Shown: positions 1 to 8,025, numbered from the stretch's first letter. The stretch: DNA of 38,366 bases from Magnetococcales bacterium (GCA_015231915.1 JADGAR010000036.1:1-38366), one strand, 5' to 3'. Notes: a model not told the origin generated them from the sequence alone. A program made the numbers and translations.

Positions 1-2
1 TG

Positions 3-98
3 GCCGCCAATCTCGATCCGATCCAGAAAGGCGGTCTGGACTATCTCTGCATCCAAGCGTCGGGCACCACCAAAATGTACGCGGTGAGGAAAGGGTGA
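3..98 (+). CDS. C-terminal fragment of a probable phage tail protein
   Basis: An open frame runs in from the left edge and stops with TGA at 96-98, leaving about 31 residues that end in TTKMYAVRKG. The next gene starts five bases later, so it belongs to the same tightly packed run. The fragment is too short to name a family; the phage assignment is inferred only from the genes that follow. Confidence 0.45.
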   Translation, partial: AANLDPIQKGGLDYLCIQASGTTKMYAVRKG

Positions 99-102
99 GA
101 CC

Positions 103-306
103 ATGACCGTCGCGTTTCAGGTTCCGAATCCTCCCCCGGTGGGTCTGGGCGGGTTCAACAGCACCCGGCAAAGGGCCGGGATCGCAGTGGAGCAACCACC
201 CGTCGAACTGGGCAACCGGGCGGTCGCGGTCAAAGGATTTCTGGTAGGTGGCGTTGTGGTCGTTCCTGCCGCGCCATCACTTCCCACCCAGCATTGGAGC
301 GGTTGA
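103..306 (+). CDS. Small hypothetical protein in phage tail run
   Basis: A 67-residue Pro/Val/Gly-rich protein beginning MTVAFQVPNPPP. It starts 4 bases after the preceding stop and its own stop (304-306) lies one base before the next ATG at 308, which is the compact spacing expected of a phage structural operon. There is no signal peptide and no recognised motif. It could be a minor tail or linker protein. The case for it being real is spacing alone. Confidence 0.45.
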   Translation: MTVAFQVPNPPPVGLGGFNSTRQRAGIAVEQPPVELGNRAVAVKGFLVGGVVVVPAAPSLPTQHWSG

Positions 307-307
307 C

Positions 308-934
308 ATGCTTGCGTTCGCAGATCGTGTGAAAGAGTCGGCCTCGGTTGCCGGTACCGGGGTCTACACCCTGCAGGGGGCCATGGTCGGATATCAAGGG
401 TTCGTGGCTGCCCTGGGAGATGGCATCCGGTGCGCCTATTGTGCGGAAAGCGGTGCCTCCTGGGAGGTCGGTGAAGGTACGATCAATGCCGCAGCCGGAA
501 CGCTCTCGCGGGACCGGATTCTCTCGTCATCGAACCTGGGGGTTGCTGTTTTGTGGCCCGCCGGAACCGTGGCCCTGTTCTGCGTAGCTCCGGCCTCGGT
601 GATCCAGAGGGCTGCCAACAGCGGGGTGATCGTCAGCACGGACGGTCCGCTCCAGGTGCTGACCGGAACCGCACGCTGGTATCCTTCCCAGGCGGTTGCG
701 TTCGGGGAGATGGAAGCCTGGGTCGGCACGGCTCCTGTCGGGAGTGCCATCCAGTTCACCCTACGCAAGAATGGTGTCGCCATCGCCAGCGGCAGCATCG
801 CCGCCGGGAGTCACCGCATGGCCGCCACACCCGTCACCCTGGATTTGACCCCTGCGGACTGGCTCACCCTGGACATTGTTCAGGTCGGCTCGTCTGCTCC
901 GGGATCTGATCTGCATGTGCGCCTGACGGACTGA
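308..934 (+). CDS. Phage tail/receptor-side structural protein
   Basis: This is a 208-residue protein starting MLAFADRVKESASVAGTG. The opening (AFADRVKE, then a TGTGxYTLxGA stretch, a GF/F segment, and CAY or Y-E-xG followed by LSRDRILSSSN) is a pattern I know from prophage tail-tip and tail-fibre-associated proteins of many Proteobacteria. The C-terminal half is beta-rich with alternating hydrophobics and looks like a carbohydrate-binding or fibre domain. I chose the ATG at 308 over an upstream in-frame start at 248 because the N-terminal motif begins at 308 and the upstream extension would overlap the previous gene. Confidence 0.6.
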   Translation: MLAFADRVKESASVAGTGVYTLQGAMVGYQGFVAALGDGIRCAYCAESGASWEVGEGTINAAAGTLSRDRILSSSNLGVAVLWPAGTVALFCVAPASVIQRAANSGVIVSTDGPLQVLTGTARWYPSQAVAFGEMEAWVGTAPVGSAIQFTLRKNGVAIASGSIAAGSHRMAATPVTLDLTPADWLTLDIVQVGSSAPGSDLHVRLTD

Positions 935-938
935 TCCC

Positions 939-1547
939 ATGACCATTGCGTCTTCTGCCATTGCGGCGACACCGCTTGCCGGGCACACCATTGGGACCGT
1001 TTTCGTGGCCGCCCAGAGGCTCTCCCTTTGGGAAAACGCGCAAGCCGGTCATGCCCTGATGATGCCATACTCGATCCGTCTGGAAGTTGGATCCGCACAA
1101 AAATGGGCAGGTCTCACGGTCAACGCCCAGCGCGCCCACCCCTTTGGCGCGCTGATGGCGGCTGCCGCCGATGAGCAATTGTGGGATCCCTGCACCGTCG
1201 TCCGCTCCAGCCTGTCGGCAGGATACGGCACCTGGTATGCCTCCATGGGGGCCGCGACTCCCTATGGCAATGCGCCGCTCAAGGTGTCATTCATCATCCC
1301 GTACCGCTTCACCACTGCCGCCCGACGCAGCGCCGAATGGTCCTCGCTCCCGGTGGTTGTTGCCCGGTGTGAATCTCCATGGGCGACCATCACCCATGTG
1401 GAGATGCAGAAGGCCATGCCGTATCGCATTCTTCAACGTACCCTGGTGGTTGGCTCATCCAGCCAGGTGTGGAACCTATCTGATATTCGCAACGTCCTGA
1501 TCCACGGCTCTGCCGTCCGGGCTTTTCACAAGGGGATATGGATATGA
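939..1547 (+). CDS. Hypothetical phage structural protein
   Basis: A 202-residue protein with no family I recognise. It begins 4 bases after the preceding stop and overlaps the next gene by 10 bases. The composition is Ala/Ser-rich and beta-prone, with no membrane segment after the first residues. By position between a tail-tip type protein and a baseplate-hub-like protein it is likely a virion component. No catalytic motif is visible. Confidence 0.5.
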   Translation: MTIASSAIAATPLAGHTIGTVFVAAQRLSLWENAQAGHALMMPYSIRLEVGSAQKWAGLTVNAQRAHPFGALMAAAADEQLWDPCTVVRSSLSAGYGTWYASMGAATPYGNAPLKVSFIIPYRFTTAARRSAEWSSLPVVVARCESPWATITHVEMQKAMPYRILQRTLVVGSSSQVWNLSDIRNVLIHGSAVRAFHKGIWI

Positions 1548-2926
1548 TCTTGTCCGCCAACCTCTCCCAGGCCGAGGGAGATTTTGCCTGGAGCGGCACA
1601 TTAGAACTTTCCGATCCGGCAGCATTCCAGCGCATCCGCATCGACGACCCGATCACCGTGCAGATGGGTGAGGAGTTGTTCGAGATGATCGTGGACAACA
1701 AGATGCTGGAACGGGATGGCGTCGGCATGCCCCGGCTCACGGTGTCGGTGATCAGCCCCACCGCACGCTTCACCTCACCCCGTGCCACACCTGCGGATCA
1801 TTCCTGGGTTTTCCCCATGCTGGCCAGGGCCGCCGCCGCAGAGGCCATCAATGAGACAATAGAGTGGGAGTTGGTGGACTGGCTAATCCCGGCAGGACGG
1901 CTGGAATTCCACGACGCCACCCCTCTGGATGTGGTCAAGACCATCGCCGAGGCTGCCGGTGGCCGGATCGAATCGACTCCGGAGGGCCGGTTGCGGGTGC
2001 GCCACCGTTTTCCCGTCGCTGTGCCAGCCTGGGCGACAGCTCCCGTGGACCATGTGCTGACCGACGAAGCCGACAATCTTTCCTGCCGCGAATCCCACAC
2101 CCTGCGCACCAGGGTCAACAAGGTGCTGGTCCGGGGATATCTTCCCACCGGAAGCACCGGCTTTCTCACCGCCGAAGTCGATGGCCGGATCGACGGCCCT
2201 AATGAAGGCCGCACCACGTTCTATGGCGGGGATGTCGTCCATCTGATGGTCCACGTTGGAGATGACGTCACCTTGCTGGATCCCCTGGTCTCCACCGGCG
2301 TCGTCTGGCTGGACGGCCAGGAGGAGACCACCATTACCGAGGATCTGGTCTTCTCCCTCTCCACGACTGCCACCTTGAGCAAACCCGCTCTGGCCATCGA
2401 TTCAGAGCTTTGGTTCGGTCTAAACCTCGGCCCGTTGACCCTGGAAACCGACCAACGCACCGTCACCGCCCGCTTCGCCGGGGTGGCCATCGTCCGGGTG
2501 ACGTACCGCTCCATGATGCAGCACTGGATCGCCTGGGTGCCGGAGACCGTAGCCGGGCATGATGCATTCCCGTTCCAGGTTCGTTTCGCGGGCACGACCG
2601 GCGTGCGGCTTGGGTCCGGCGAGATCTTCTGCCAGCGCGGCGACGGGGCGTTCCGGGGCGCTGACATCTCAGATCCTCTGCTCGCCACCGACGATGCCAA
2701 ACGCTCTCGTGGCCGAGCTGAAATTGATGCAGGCGAGGCGCTCCAGGAAGTGTCGTTGACCTGTCTGCACCGTCCCGGCTTCATGCCGGGGCAACTCGTC
2801 GAGGTCCACGACGCACTGATGGGTCGTTCCTGGCGCAGCAAAATCACCTCGGTGAGCCATTCGGCCCAGGGCAACAAACTGACCACCTCTCTGGAGTTGC
2901 TGCGCCATGTCGAGTCCTCTGTCTGA
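1538..2926 (+). CDS. Phage baseplate hub-like protein
   Basis: A 462-residue protein. An N-terminal beta-rich segment has DDPITVQMGEELFEMIV, like the first domain of gpP/gp44/gpD baseplate hub proteins. A central part has a helical insert (PLDVVKTIAEAAGGRI, then RLRVRHRF). A C-terminal segment has PGFMPGQLVEVHD followed by SVSHSAQGNKLTTSLELLR, the typical end of hub proteins where a last strand returns to the barrel. The start ATG at 1538 is preceded by AGGGGA and overlaps the previous frame. The hub assignment follows from fold-like patterns and gene order, not a firm family match. Confidence 0.5.
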   Translation: MDMILSANLSQAEGDFAWSGTLELSDPAAFQRIRIDDPITVQMGEELFEMIVDNKMLERDGVGMPRLTVSVISPTARFTSPRATPADHSWVFPMLARAAAAEAINETIEWELVDWLIPAGRLEFHDATPLDVVKTIAEAAGGRIESTPEGRLRVRHRFPVAVPAWATAPVDHVLTDEADNLSCRESHTLRTRVNKVLVRGYLPTGSTGFLTAEVDGRIDGPNEGRTTFYGGDVVHLMVHVGDDVTLLDPLVSTGVVWLDGQEETTITEDLVFSLSTTATLSKPALAIDSELWFGLNLGPLTLETDQRTVTARFAGVAIVRVTYRSMMQHWIAWVPETVAGHDAFPFQVRFAGTTGVRLGSGEIFCQRGDGAFRGADISDPLLATDDAKRSRGRAEIDAGEALQEVSLTCLHRPGFMPGQLVEVHDALMGRSWRSKITSVSHSAQGNKLTTSLELLRHVESSV

Positions 2927-3131
2927 TTTGCGCGAGATGCTGGCCGGACGAGTTGCTGTGGCTGGCAGGATCGTCTCGATGACCAACGGGGTGGCCAGGG
3001 TGGCCACGGCCCAGGGGGTGGTCGAAGTAGCGCTGGACGGGGGCGGCAACGTGGGAGATAGAGTCACAGTGCGGGATGGGCGCGCGGTGAGGGTGCAGGA
3101 TGCAGTGGATGTGCCTGTATTTTGGGTCTGA
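2907..3131 (+). CDS. Small beta-rich phage protein (possible OB-fold spike/cap)
   Basis: A 74-residue protein overlapping the end of the hub-like gene by 20 bases. After a helical start it consists of short strands (GRIVSMTNGVARVATAQG, then VEVALDGGGNVGDRVTV), which fits a small OB-like barrel such as those in spike or baseplate proteins. It is the last gene of the phage run; about 375 bases without a credible gene follow. The function is an inference from position and strand pattern. Confidence 0.5.
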   Translation: MSSPLSDLREMLAGRVAVAGRIVSMTNGVARVATAQGVVEVALDGGGNVGDRVTVRDGRAVRVQDAVDVPVFWV

Positions 3132-3507
3132 GACGCAGGGCGCAAGGGTGGTGTCGGTGTGCTTTTCGGTGATGCGGTGATGCGTCCGACTCGACCCGGT
3201 TGCCCAGGGAATCCGACGCATCACCGGAATCAAGCAGGCTCAAGCGGGACCGCCGCTATTTCCTGCCTCGCCATCGCTGATGTCGCACGACATGAAACTC
3301 CGGCGCTCCCCGTGCAACTGTATCCGGGTCTACGGCTCGGGACTCGACCCGATTTGACTGGGGAATCCGTTGCTTGGCGGAGGAGTTTGGCAGATTTTTT
3401 GGGCGTTTTCCAGGATGGTGGAAGAGTGTCGGGGAAAAAGTCGGGCAAGGCGTCAAGCCCACTGTTCCGTTCCGGATCAAATGACACGAAACGTGCAACG
3501 GGTTGTG
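3132..3507 (+). other. Gene-free stretch with inverted and direct repeats
   Basis: I see no gene I would support here. An open frame at 3159-3545 has unremarkable composition and no ribosome site. Two structures stand out. A perfect 12-base inverted repeat lies at 3175-3186 and 3215-3226 with a 28-base spacer. An imperfect direct repeat is at 3188-3215 and 3341-3369; both copies start GACTCGACCCG and end GGGAATCCG. These may be remnants of a phage or integration junction. Confidence 0.35.
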
Positions 3508-4083
3508 TTATCTGGCTCGCAACACACGAACCATTTTTTTCCTGACAAGTTCCTTTGCGTCGATGAGTTGAACGGGAGACATACGTTTGGCCAACATATC
3601 GCGCAATTCTCCAGCATCCCGGTCCCCGTTGAAGACCGCGAGACTTGCCCAGGCGTATGCCTGAATATCATCGCGCAGCGGTGCGTGATTCGTCTCAGCG
3701 TATAATGTGCCAAGCAGGAACTGGGCATGGATATGTCCCTGTTCGGCTGACATGCAATACCATTTCAGGGCTTCCTCATCCGATTGTGGCACGCCAACGC
3801 CGTTCGCATGCATCCAACCAAGATGGAACTGAGCAAGCGGATGTCCTTGCTCAGCTGCCAATCGATACCATATGAATGCCGCTTCGTCATCCTGGGGCAT
3901 ACCCTCTCCATTTGCATGCATCCAGCCTAATTTGAACTGGGCCTCGGCATTTCCCTGCTCTGCAGTCTGTCGAAGCCACGAGATCGTCTCGGTCTGTATC
4001 AGTCCATCATGGCGGGCGGTAAAATTATTTTTTTCATCATTATAATTATCTAAGTTTAATTCATATTTGTTTATTTTAAATAA
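3508..4083 (-). pseudogene. Sel1-repeat protein, 5' end apparently lost
   Basis: Sel1-like repeats (SLR, TPR-related helix pairs) act as protein-binding scaffolds. The only ATG in frame is at 3921, which would give 137 residues (3508-3921). It starts in the middle of a repeat, because the frame upstream, open to a stop at 4084-4086, reads AEQGNAEAQFKLGWMHANGE, a perfect repeat half. The repeats continue as AEQGHPLAQFHLGWMHANG and SAEQGHIHAQFLLGTLYAE. No ATG, GTG or TTG exists between 3922 and 4083, and the sequence there becomes AT-rich. I infer an N-terminally truncated gene or one whose start was displaced by rearrangement. A shortened protein from 3921 is still possible. Confidence 0.6.
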
Positions 4084-5219
4084 CTAAAAATGTTGGAAAT
4101 TTTCATTTGAAGTTGTTCTGCGGTTGTTGATATATCAAAGATGCCGCCGTTTCACGATGCCGCCTGCATGAAGAATTTGTCAAGACAAATTATTGCGGAA
4201 CATGTGGATTGAAATTTGAAAATCTTTTATATGTTTGTTATTAAATTATTTTATTATCAACAAACAGTAACAAATTTTCCTTGCACTTCGTCTATGCAGA
4301 GATTATCTTTTTACGAGGTGTAACGGGCATGTGAATGAAGCACTGCGGTTACGGGTGTGTCATATTGAGAAATAGATCTATCGGCGAACTGTAATGGTGC
4401 GTTCGACACGAAACAATCTGATAAATGTAATTGAAAATACAATGCGCGCGATCATGTCCTCCTATTTCTGTGTCCGATCTCGATATCGTAAACGAAACTT
4501 TAGCGTTTGACACACAAGACATTGTTCGCGATCCGTCAATGACCGATATGACTGCCATGATCCGTTTCAACGGTTCCATGGAAGGCGGGGTGCATCTGTC
4601 TGCTTCCTGGCATACGATACAAGTCCTGGAGCAGGCATTTTCCGGAAGAGCACTGCGATGCGTTCGATAATGTGGTCGACGCATTGGGAGAATTGGTCAA
4701 CATCACTTGCCGGCGCGGTGAAAGCATATTTGCCGGGAAGATTTTGTTCTTTTGATCTAAAATAATAATATATACAATTTCTATTATTTGATGCACATTT
4801 CTCTATTTAAACTATAATAAATATCGTTTAAATATAACTAAATAATAATTTTTTATAATATTTATTATGAAGTCAAGAATTATTTATCAATAGCATGTCA
4901 ATCATAAATAAAAAACATCCACAAAAAAGACTTGCTTGTTGCGACAAGACTGCCTTAAAATCAGATCAAGATTTGATGTAAATTCTTAGATATAATAATT
5001 TCACTAAGAAGCTTTATTGATAATAAGTATCAATCCACTACAGTGTGATGCAAAACATTCTGTACAAACGCAACCAGGAATACACCTCCATGTTGAATGG
5101 CCAAATAATCACCCCCCCGAAATTTCAGTCAACTGATTGTTTTTTATATAAAGTTTTACAATTTGTCCGCACCTCGAACTTCTTTGAGTTCTTGGCATGC
5201 GGAGCATTGATGAGCGCAC
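4084..5219 (+). other. AT-rich, largely gene-free region with palindromes
   Basis: Base composition drops sharply here compared with the GC-rich genes on both sides, with long runs of A and T around 4020-4300 and 4750-5040. Apart from the CheX-like remnant I find no gene. Palindromes are visible at 4174-4191 (8-base arms, 2-base loop), 4983-5010 (7-base arms, TTCTTAG/CTAAGAA) and 5016-5034 (7-base arms, ATTGATA/TATCAAT). A small frame at 5045-5239 lacks a ribosome site and recognisable sequence. The composition suggests acquired DNA or a regulatory/insertion-prone zone. Confidence 0.5.
4431..4755 (+). pseudogene. CheX/CheC-like phosphatase domain, frameshifted
   Basis: The first frame (4431-4670) has MTAMIRFNGSMEGGVHLSAS followed by LEQAFSG, the pattern of the CheX-type domain that dephosphorylates CheY receivers. 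After about position 4645 the family sequence continues in another frame as DAFDNVVDALGELVNITC and ends at TGA 4753-4755; the D-x-x-x-E-L-x-N-I signature of the second half is clear. The shift lies within 4641-4650. A single indel would restore about 108 codons. Either the gene is broken or the assembly has an indel here. It is the only chemotaxis-type phosphatase in a window with two CheY-like receivers. Confidence 0.6.
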
Positions 5220-5274
5220 ATGGCTGTCGGAATCAGTAATGTTTTTATACTGTTTCCCGACAGCCATTTTTTTT
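5220..5274 (+). terminator. Strong intrinsic terminator upstream of the magnetosome genes
   Basis: An 11-base perfect stem, ATGGCTGTCGG (5220-5230) pairing with CCGACAGCCAT (5257-5267), flanks an AT-rich loop and is followed by a run of eight T residues (5267-5274). It would stop transcription entering from the AT-rich region, insulating the mam genes that begin at 5324, or end a short RNA made from the preceding 200 bases. Confidence 0.75.
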
Positions 5275-5280
5275 GCTTGG

Positions 5281-5295
5281 ATTGGTATCACCAAT
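5281..5295 (+). promoter_or_regulatory. Dyad in the mamD leader
   Basis: ATTGGT (5281-5286) and ACCAAT (5290-5295) form a perfect 6-3-6 inverted repeat between the terminator and the ribosome site AAAGGAG at 5311-5317. Its position suits an operator or a small leader hairpin acting on the magnetosome transcript. I could not place a convincing -35/-10 pair with it. Confidence 0.35.
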
Positions 5296-5323
5296 TGAAC
5301 TTACACACACAAAGGAGACTGTC

Positions 5324-6094
5324 ATGGCTGCGGAAACGATGATGTTCAAATTGAGCGGAGCCACTCAGGCCGCTCAGGTACCCATGCTGGCGGGCAAATC
5401 GTTTACGGTGGGCAGCACTGTTGCCACCGGAGACGGCATGGCCAACTGGCTTTTCCTCCATCCCCTGGGTGGGACGGGCGGAGCCGGCAAAGGCATGGTG
5501 GCCCTCAAACTGGAAGGGGCAAGGCAGGCCGGACAACTCTCCACCCTGGTCGGCCAGACCGTGACCGTGGGCAAATCGCCGGTGGGCACCACCGCAGCCG
5601 CCAAATGGCTGGTGCTCCATCCCGGCGCCGGGGGCATGGCCGCGAAGGGAATCGGCAGCAGCGTCGCCATGCAGCAAATGGGTTTCCATGCCACGGAAAT
5701 CGAAGGCGCAGCAGCACAGAAAGGCGCCGCCGGGGCTGCCGCCAAGGGAGCCACCGCCGGGGCCGCCGCCAAGGGGGCCGCTGCGGGAACCGCTGTCAAG
5801 GGTGGCGCAGGCAAGGCCGGCGCGTTGGTCGCCAAGGGCGCTACCGGCGGCAAGGGCGCACTTGCCACGGGTCCAACCATGGCAGCGGGGGCCAAGTCGG
5901 TCGCCGGTGCCAAGAGCCTCGCCACCGGTGGAACCATCTGGTCCGGATCCGGCACCAGCCTGGGCCTCGGCCTCGGCCTGGGCGCCTGGGGACCCATCCT
6001 CCTCGTGGGTGCCGTCGCGGCGGTCGGTGTCGGCATCTACAGCTACATGAAGCGTCCCCTCGAGGAGACCGAACTGGAAGAGGCCATCAGCTGA
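5324..6094 (+). CDS. mamD: Magnetosome protein MamD (Mms7 family)
   Basis: A 256-residue magnetosome membrane protein of the MamD/Mms6 type, which influences crystal growth and size. The N-terminal part is a tandem repeat of a roughly 52-residue unit (FKLSGA...FLHP at about 7-47 and LKLEGA...LVLHP at about 60-104), as in MamD. A long Ala/Gly/Lys stretch follows (about 125-200). The C-terminus holds the family hallmark GGTIWSGSGTSLGLGLGLG, a transmembrane helix (about 223-240) and an acidic tail (EETELEEAIS) thought to face the mineral. The start at 5324 has AAAGGAG seven bases upstream; the in-frame ATG at 5273 lies inside the terminator. It is the first gene of the long co-directional run. 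Confidence 0.88.
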   Translation: MAAETMMFKLSGATQAAQVPMLAGKSFTVGSTVATGDGMANWLFLHPLGGTGGAGKGMVALKLEGARQAGQLSTLVGQTVTVGKSPVGTTAAAKWLVLHPGAGGMAAKGIGSSVAMQQMGFHATEIEGAAAQKGAAGAAAKGATAGAAAKGAAAGTAVKGGAGKAGALVAKGATGGKGALATGPTMAAGAKSVAGAKSLATGGTIWSGSGTSLGLGLGLGAWGPILLVGAVAAVGVGIYSYMKRPLEETELEEAIS

Positions 6095-6134
6095 TCTCTG
6101 GGACGCAGGAACATTCTCGCGGGTGGACAGGAAC

Positions 6135-6449
6135 ATGAAAAGCAGAATCATGGCGGCGCTCGGCTATCTGGGAGTCTTGTGTCTGGTGCCACTGATACTC
6201 AATCAGGGTGACAGGTTCGTCGATTTCCATGCCAGACAGGGGTTGGTCCTGTGGGTATGGAGCGTCCTGGCCCTTTTTCTCATGCATCTGCCGGGAGCTG
6301 GTCCCTATCTCTTCAGCGCAAGCGCCGTGGGAGTGGCCTTGCTGAGCCTGTGCGGTCTGGTTTCCGTGCTCCTGGGACGCTCCTGGGAGATCCCCCTGAT
6401 CGCCACGGTGGCGGGAGTCGCGGCCTCGAACCCGCAGGAGACAGAATGA
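6135..6449 (+). CDS. MamF/MmsF-type magnetosome membrane protein (first copy)
   Basis: A small integral membrane protein of the MamF/MmsF/DUF4870-like family, implicated in crystal size and shape. It has three predicted helices and the family core LGYLGVLCLVPLILNQ, then VDFHARQGLVLWVW and LCGLVSVLLGRSWEIPLI. About 104 residues from the ATG at 6135, with AGGA just upstream; a GTG at 6123 would add four residues. The gene overlaps mamH by four bases (ATGA). A second member of the family lies at 13056-13376. Its place beside mamD resembles the mms6/mmsF and mamGFDC pairings elsewhere, so MmsF is an alternative name. Confidence 0.85.
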   Translation: MKSRIMAALGYLGVLCLVPLILNQGDRFVDFHARQGLVLWVWSVLALFLMHLPGAGPYLFSASAVGVALLSLCGLVSVLLGRSWEIPLIATVAGVAASNPQETE

Positions 6450-7792
6450 ACAACACCGCCACCGACATGCCCCCCCGCCCGGCCAACAGGCCGGACGGGG
6501 ACCTCCAGGCCCACCACCGGAATGCCCTCTATCTGGTGGTGGCCATGGCCATGATCTTTCTGACCATGGTGCTGGCCATCCAGCCGCTCTACCTGAGTCA
6601 GGTTCTCGGCCTGGCGCGGGACAATGCCGGTTTCGTCAATGCCAACATCCAGGTGATCACCGAACTGGTCGATCTTTTGTTGATCGGCTATGTGGGGTAC
6701 GTCTCCGACCGCATCGGTCGCATTCCCCTGATGGTCTACGGTTTTCTCCTGGCCGGAGTCACGGCCCTCCTCGCCCCGTTCGACCGCGAGATCGCCTCCA
6801 TGCTCGGCTTGAACACCTTGGCGGTTTTTTACGCTCTCCGGGTGCTGATGTCCCTGGGTGGCACCCTCGTCTGGCCCCAGGTCGCCACTTTAAGCGGTGA
6901 TTACACCCTCGAACCCCGCGAACGCCCCAAACAACTGGCCAACGTCGGCTTCATGATGGCCTTCGGCGTCACCCTGGTCTATGCCATCCTCATGCAACTC
7001 CCGGAACAGATCGGCCTCACCCTCACCATGTGGCTGGCCGCCTTCATTGCCCTGACGGGGGCCTGGATGACCAAACGTTTCCTGGTGGAGATCAATCCGC
7101 CCCGCAAGGAGATCCGCTTTCCCTTCCAGCAGGTCTGGGAACTGGTCAAGCGGGAACCGCACCTCAGACTCAGTTTCCTCTCCGCATTCACCTCCCGCAA
7201 CGACATGGTGATCGTTGGTCTCTTCCTGATGACTTGGTTCGTCTATTTCGCCGACCTGATCCATGGCATGTCCCACGCCAAGGCTGCGTCCCGCGCCGGC
7301 ATCGTCATCGGTCTGCTGGGGGTGGTGGTCCTGGCTTCCCTCCCGATCTGGGGGCATATCACGGTTCGCCTGGGCCGCGTGACCGCCATCGCCATCGGCC
7401 TGTTCTTGTCCGGCTTCGGTTTCACCGCCATGGGGCTGATCCTCAATCCCTTCTCCTGGTGGATCCTCCTGCCGATCATCATCATCGGCTTCGGCCAGGC
7501 CGGATGCATCCTCGTGCCGCAGACCCTGGCCATGGACCATGCCCCGGAGGAGATTCGCGGCTCGGTCCTCGGGGTTTTCAATACCGTCGGCTGTTTCGGC
7601 GTCATTTTTTTCTTGCAGGTCGGCGGCATCCTGTTCGACTGGTTCGGTCCCACCTCGCCGTTCGTCTTCACCGGGATCATCAATCTCCTGCTGTTCCTCT
7701 ATGCCCTGGTCGTCATGCGGACCTCCGGCGACGAGGATGTCTGTTCCGAGGATTTTTCTTCCGTTCAACCTGACTTCAGAGGGAAAGGCTGA
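6446..7792 (+). CDS. mamH: Magnetosome major-facilitator transporter MamH
   Basis: A 448-residue MFS carrier with about 12 membrane segments, thought to move iron into magnetosomes or the periplasm. The A-type MFS motif GYVGYVSDRIGRIPL lies near residues 88-102, in the loop between helices 2 and 3. FGQAGCILVPQTLAMDH lies in the second half. The start ATG at 6446 overlaps the upstream stop, with GCAGGAG nearby, and gives a length close to known MamH proteins (about 430); a longer frame from 6251 would overlap the mamF-like gene entirely. The C-terminal tail is acidic and polar. It is followed after two bases by mamI, the usual mamH-mamI-mamE order. Confidence 0.93.
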   Translation: MNNTATDMPPRPANRPDGDLQAHHRNALYLVVAMAMIFLTMVLAIQPLYLSQVLGLARDNAGFVNANIQVITELVDLLLIGYVGYVSDRIGRIPLMVYGFLLAGVTALLAPFDREIASMLGLNTLAVFYALRVLMSLGGTLVWPQVATLSGDYTLEPRERPKQLANVGFMMAFGVTLVYAILMQLPEQIGLTLTMWLAAFIALTGAWMTKRFLVEINPPRKEIRFPFQQVWELVKREPHLRLSFLSAFTSRNDMVIVGLFLMTWFVYFADLIHGMSHAKAASRAGIVIGLLGVVVLASLPIWGHITVRLGRVTAIAIGLFLSGFGFTAMGLILNPFSWWILLPIIIIGFGQAGCILVPQTLAMDHAPEEIRGSVLGVFNTVGCFGVIFFLQVGGILFDWFGPTSPFVFTGIINLLLFLYALVVMRTSGDEDVCSEDFSSVQPDFRGKG

Positions 7793-7794
7793 TT

Positions 7795-8019
7795 ATGCCT
7801 ATCATCGTGTTTGGTCTCATATCGATCGCTTTAGGAATCTGGGGCCTCTCCACCTGGTGGTGGTCCTTCGTCGAGATGCTGCGGGGATTGATTCCGTTCC
7901 TGGCGATTCTGCTGGGTCTGGTGGCGCTTGGGGCCGGCGTGACGAAAATGCGCCAGGTCGTCCCAACCGAACAAACCGACTCGGAACTGATGGAAGATGT
8001 CTCCCAACCGAAAGAGTGA
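7795..8019 (+). CDS. mamI: Magnetosome membrane protein MamI
   Basis: A 74-residue protein with two transmembrane helices (about 3-24 and 32-52) and an acidic tail. MamI is one of the few proteins required to form the magnetosome vesicle. Typical features are the FGLISIALGIWGLS start, the WWWS turn and LLGLVALGAGV in the second helix. It sits two bases after mamH and six before mamE, as in other magnetotactic bacteria. Confidence 0.9.
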   Translation: MPIIVFGLISIALGIWGLSTWWWSFVEMLRGLIPFLAILLGLVALGAGVTKMRQVVPTEQTDSELMEDVSQPKE

Positions 8020-8025
8020 ACCACC

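Noticed and set aside
3188-3369. Template/variable repeats of a diversity-generating retroelement
   Set aside because: Only about 28 bases match, differences are not limited to A positions, and no reverse transcriptase is present.
3159-3545. 128-residue + strand frame as a gene
   Set aside because: No ribosome site, no recognisable motif, and it overlaps the 3' end of the Sel1-repeat gene.
4973-4996. Promoter formed by TTGATG and TATAAT
   Set aside because: The boxes are only about 12 bases apart; in such AT-rich DNA a -10-like match is expected by chance.
5045-5239. 64-residue frame as a gene
   Set aside because: No ribosome site or motif, and it ends inside the terminator stem.
5288-6151. 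Long minus-strand frames opposite mamD
   Set aside because: They mirror the Gly/Ala codon pattern of mamD, lack ribosome sites and give no recognisable protein; mamD has clear family motifs on the + strand.
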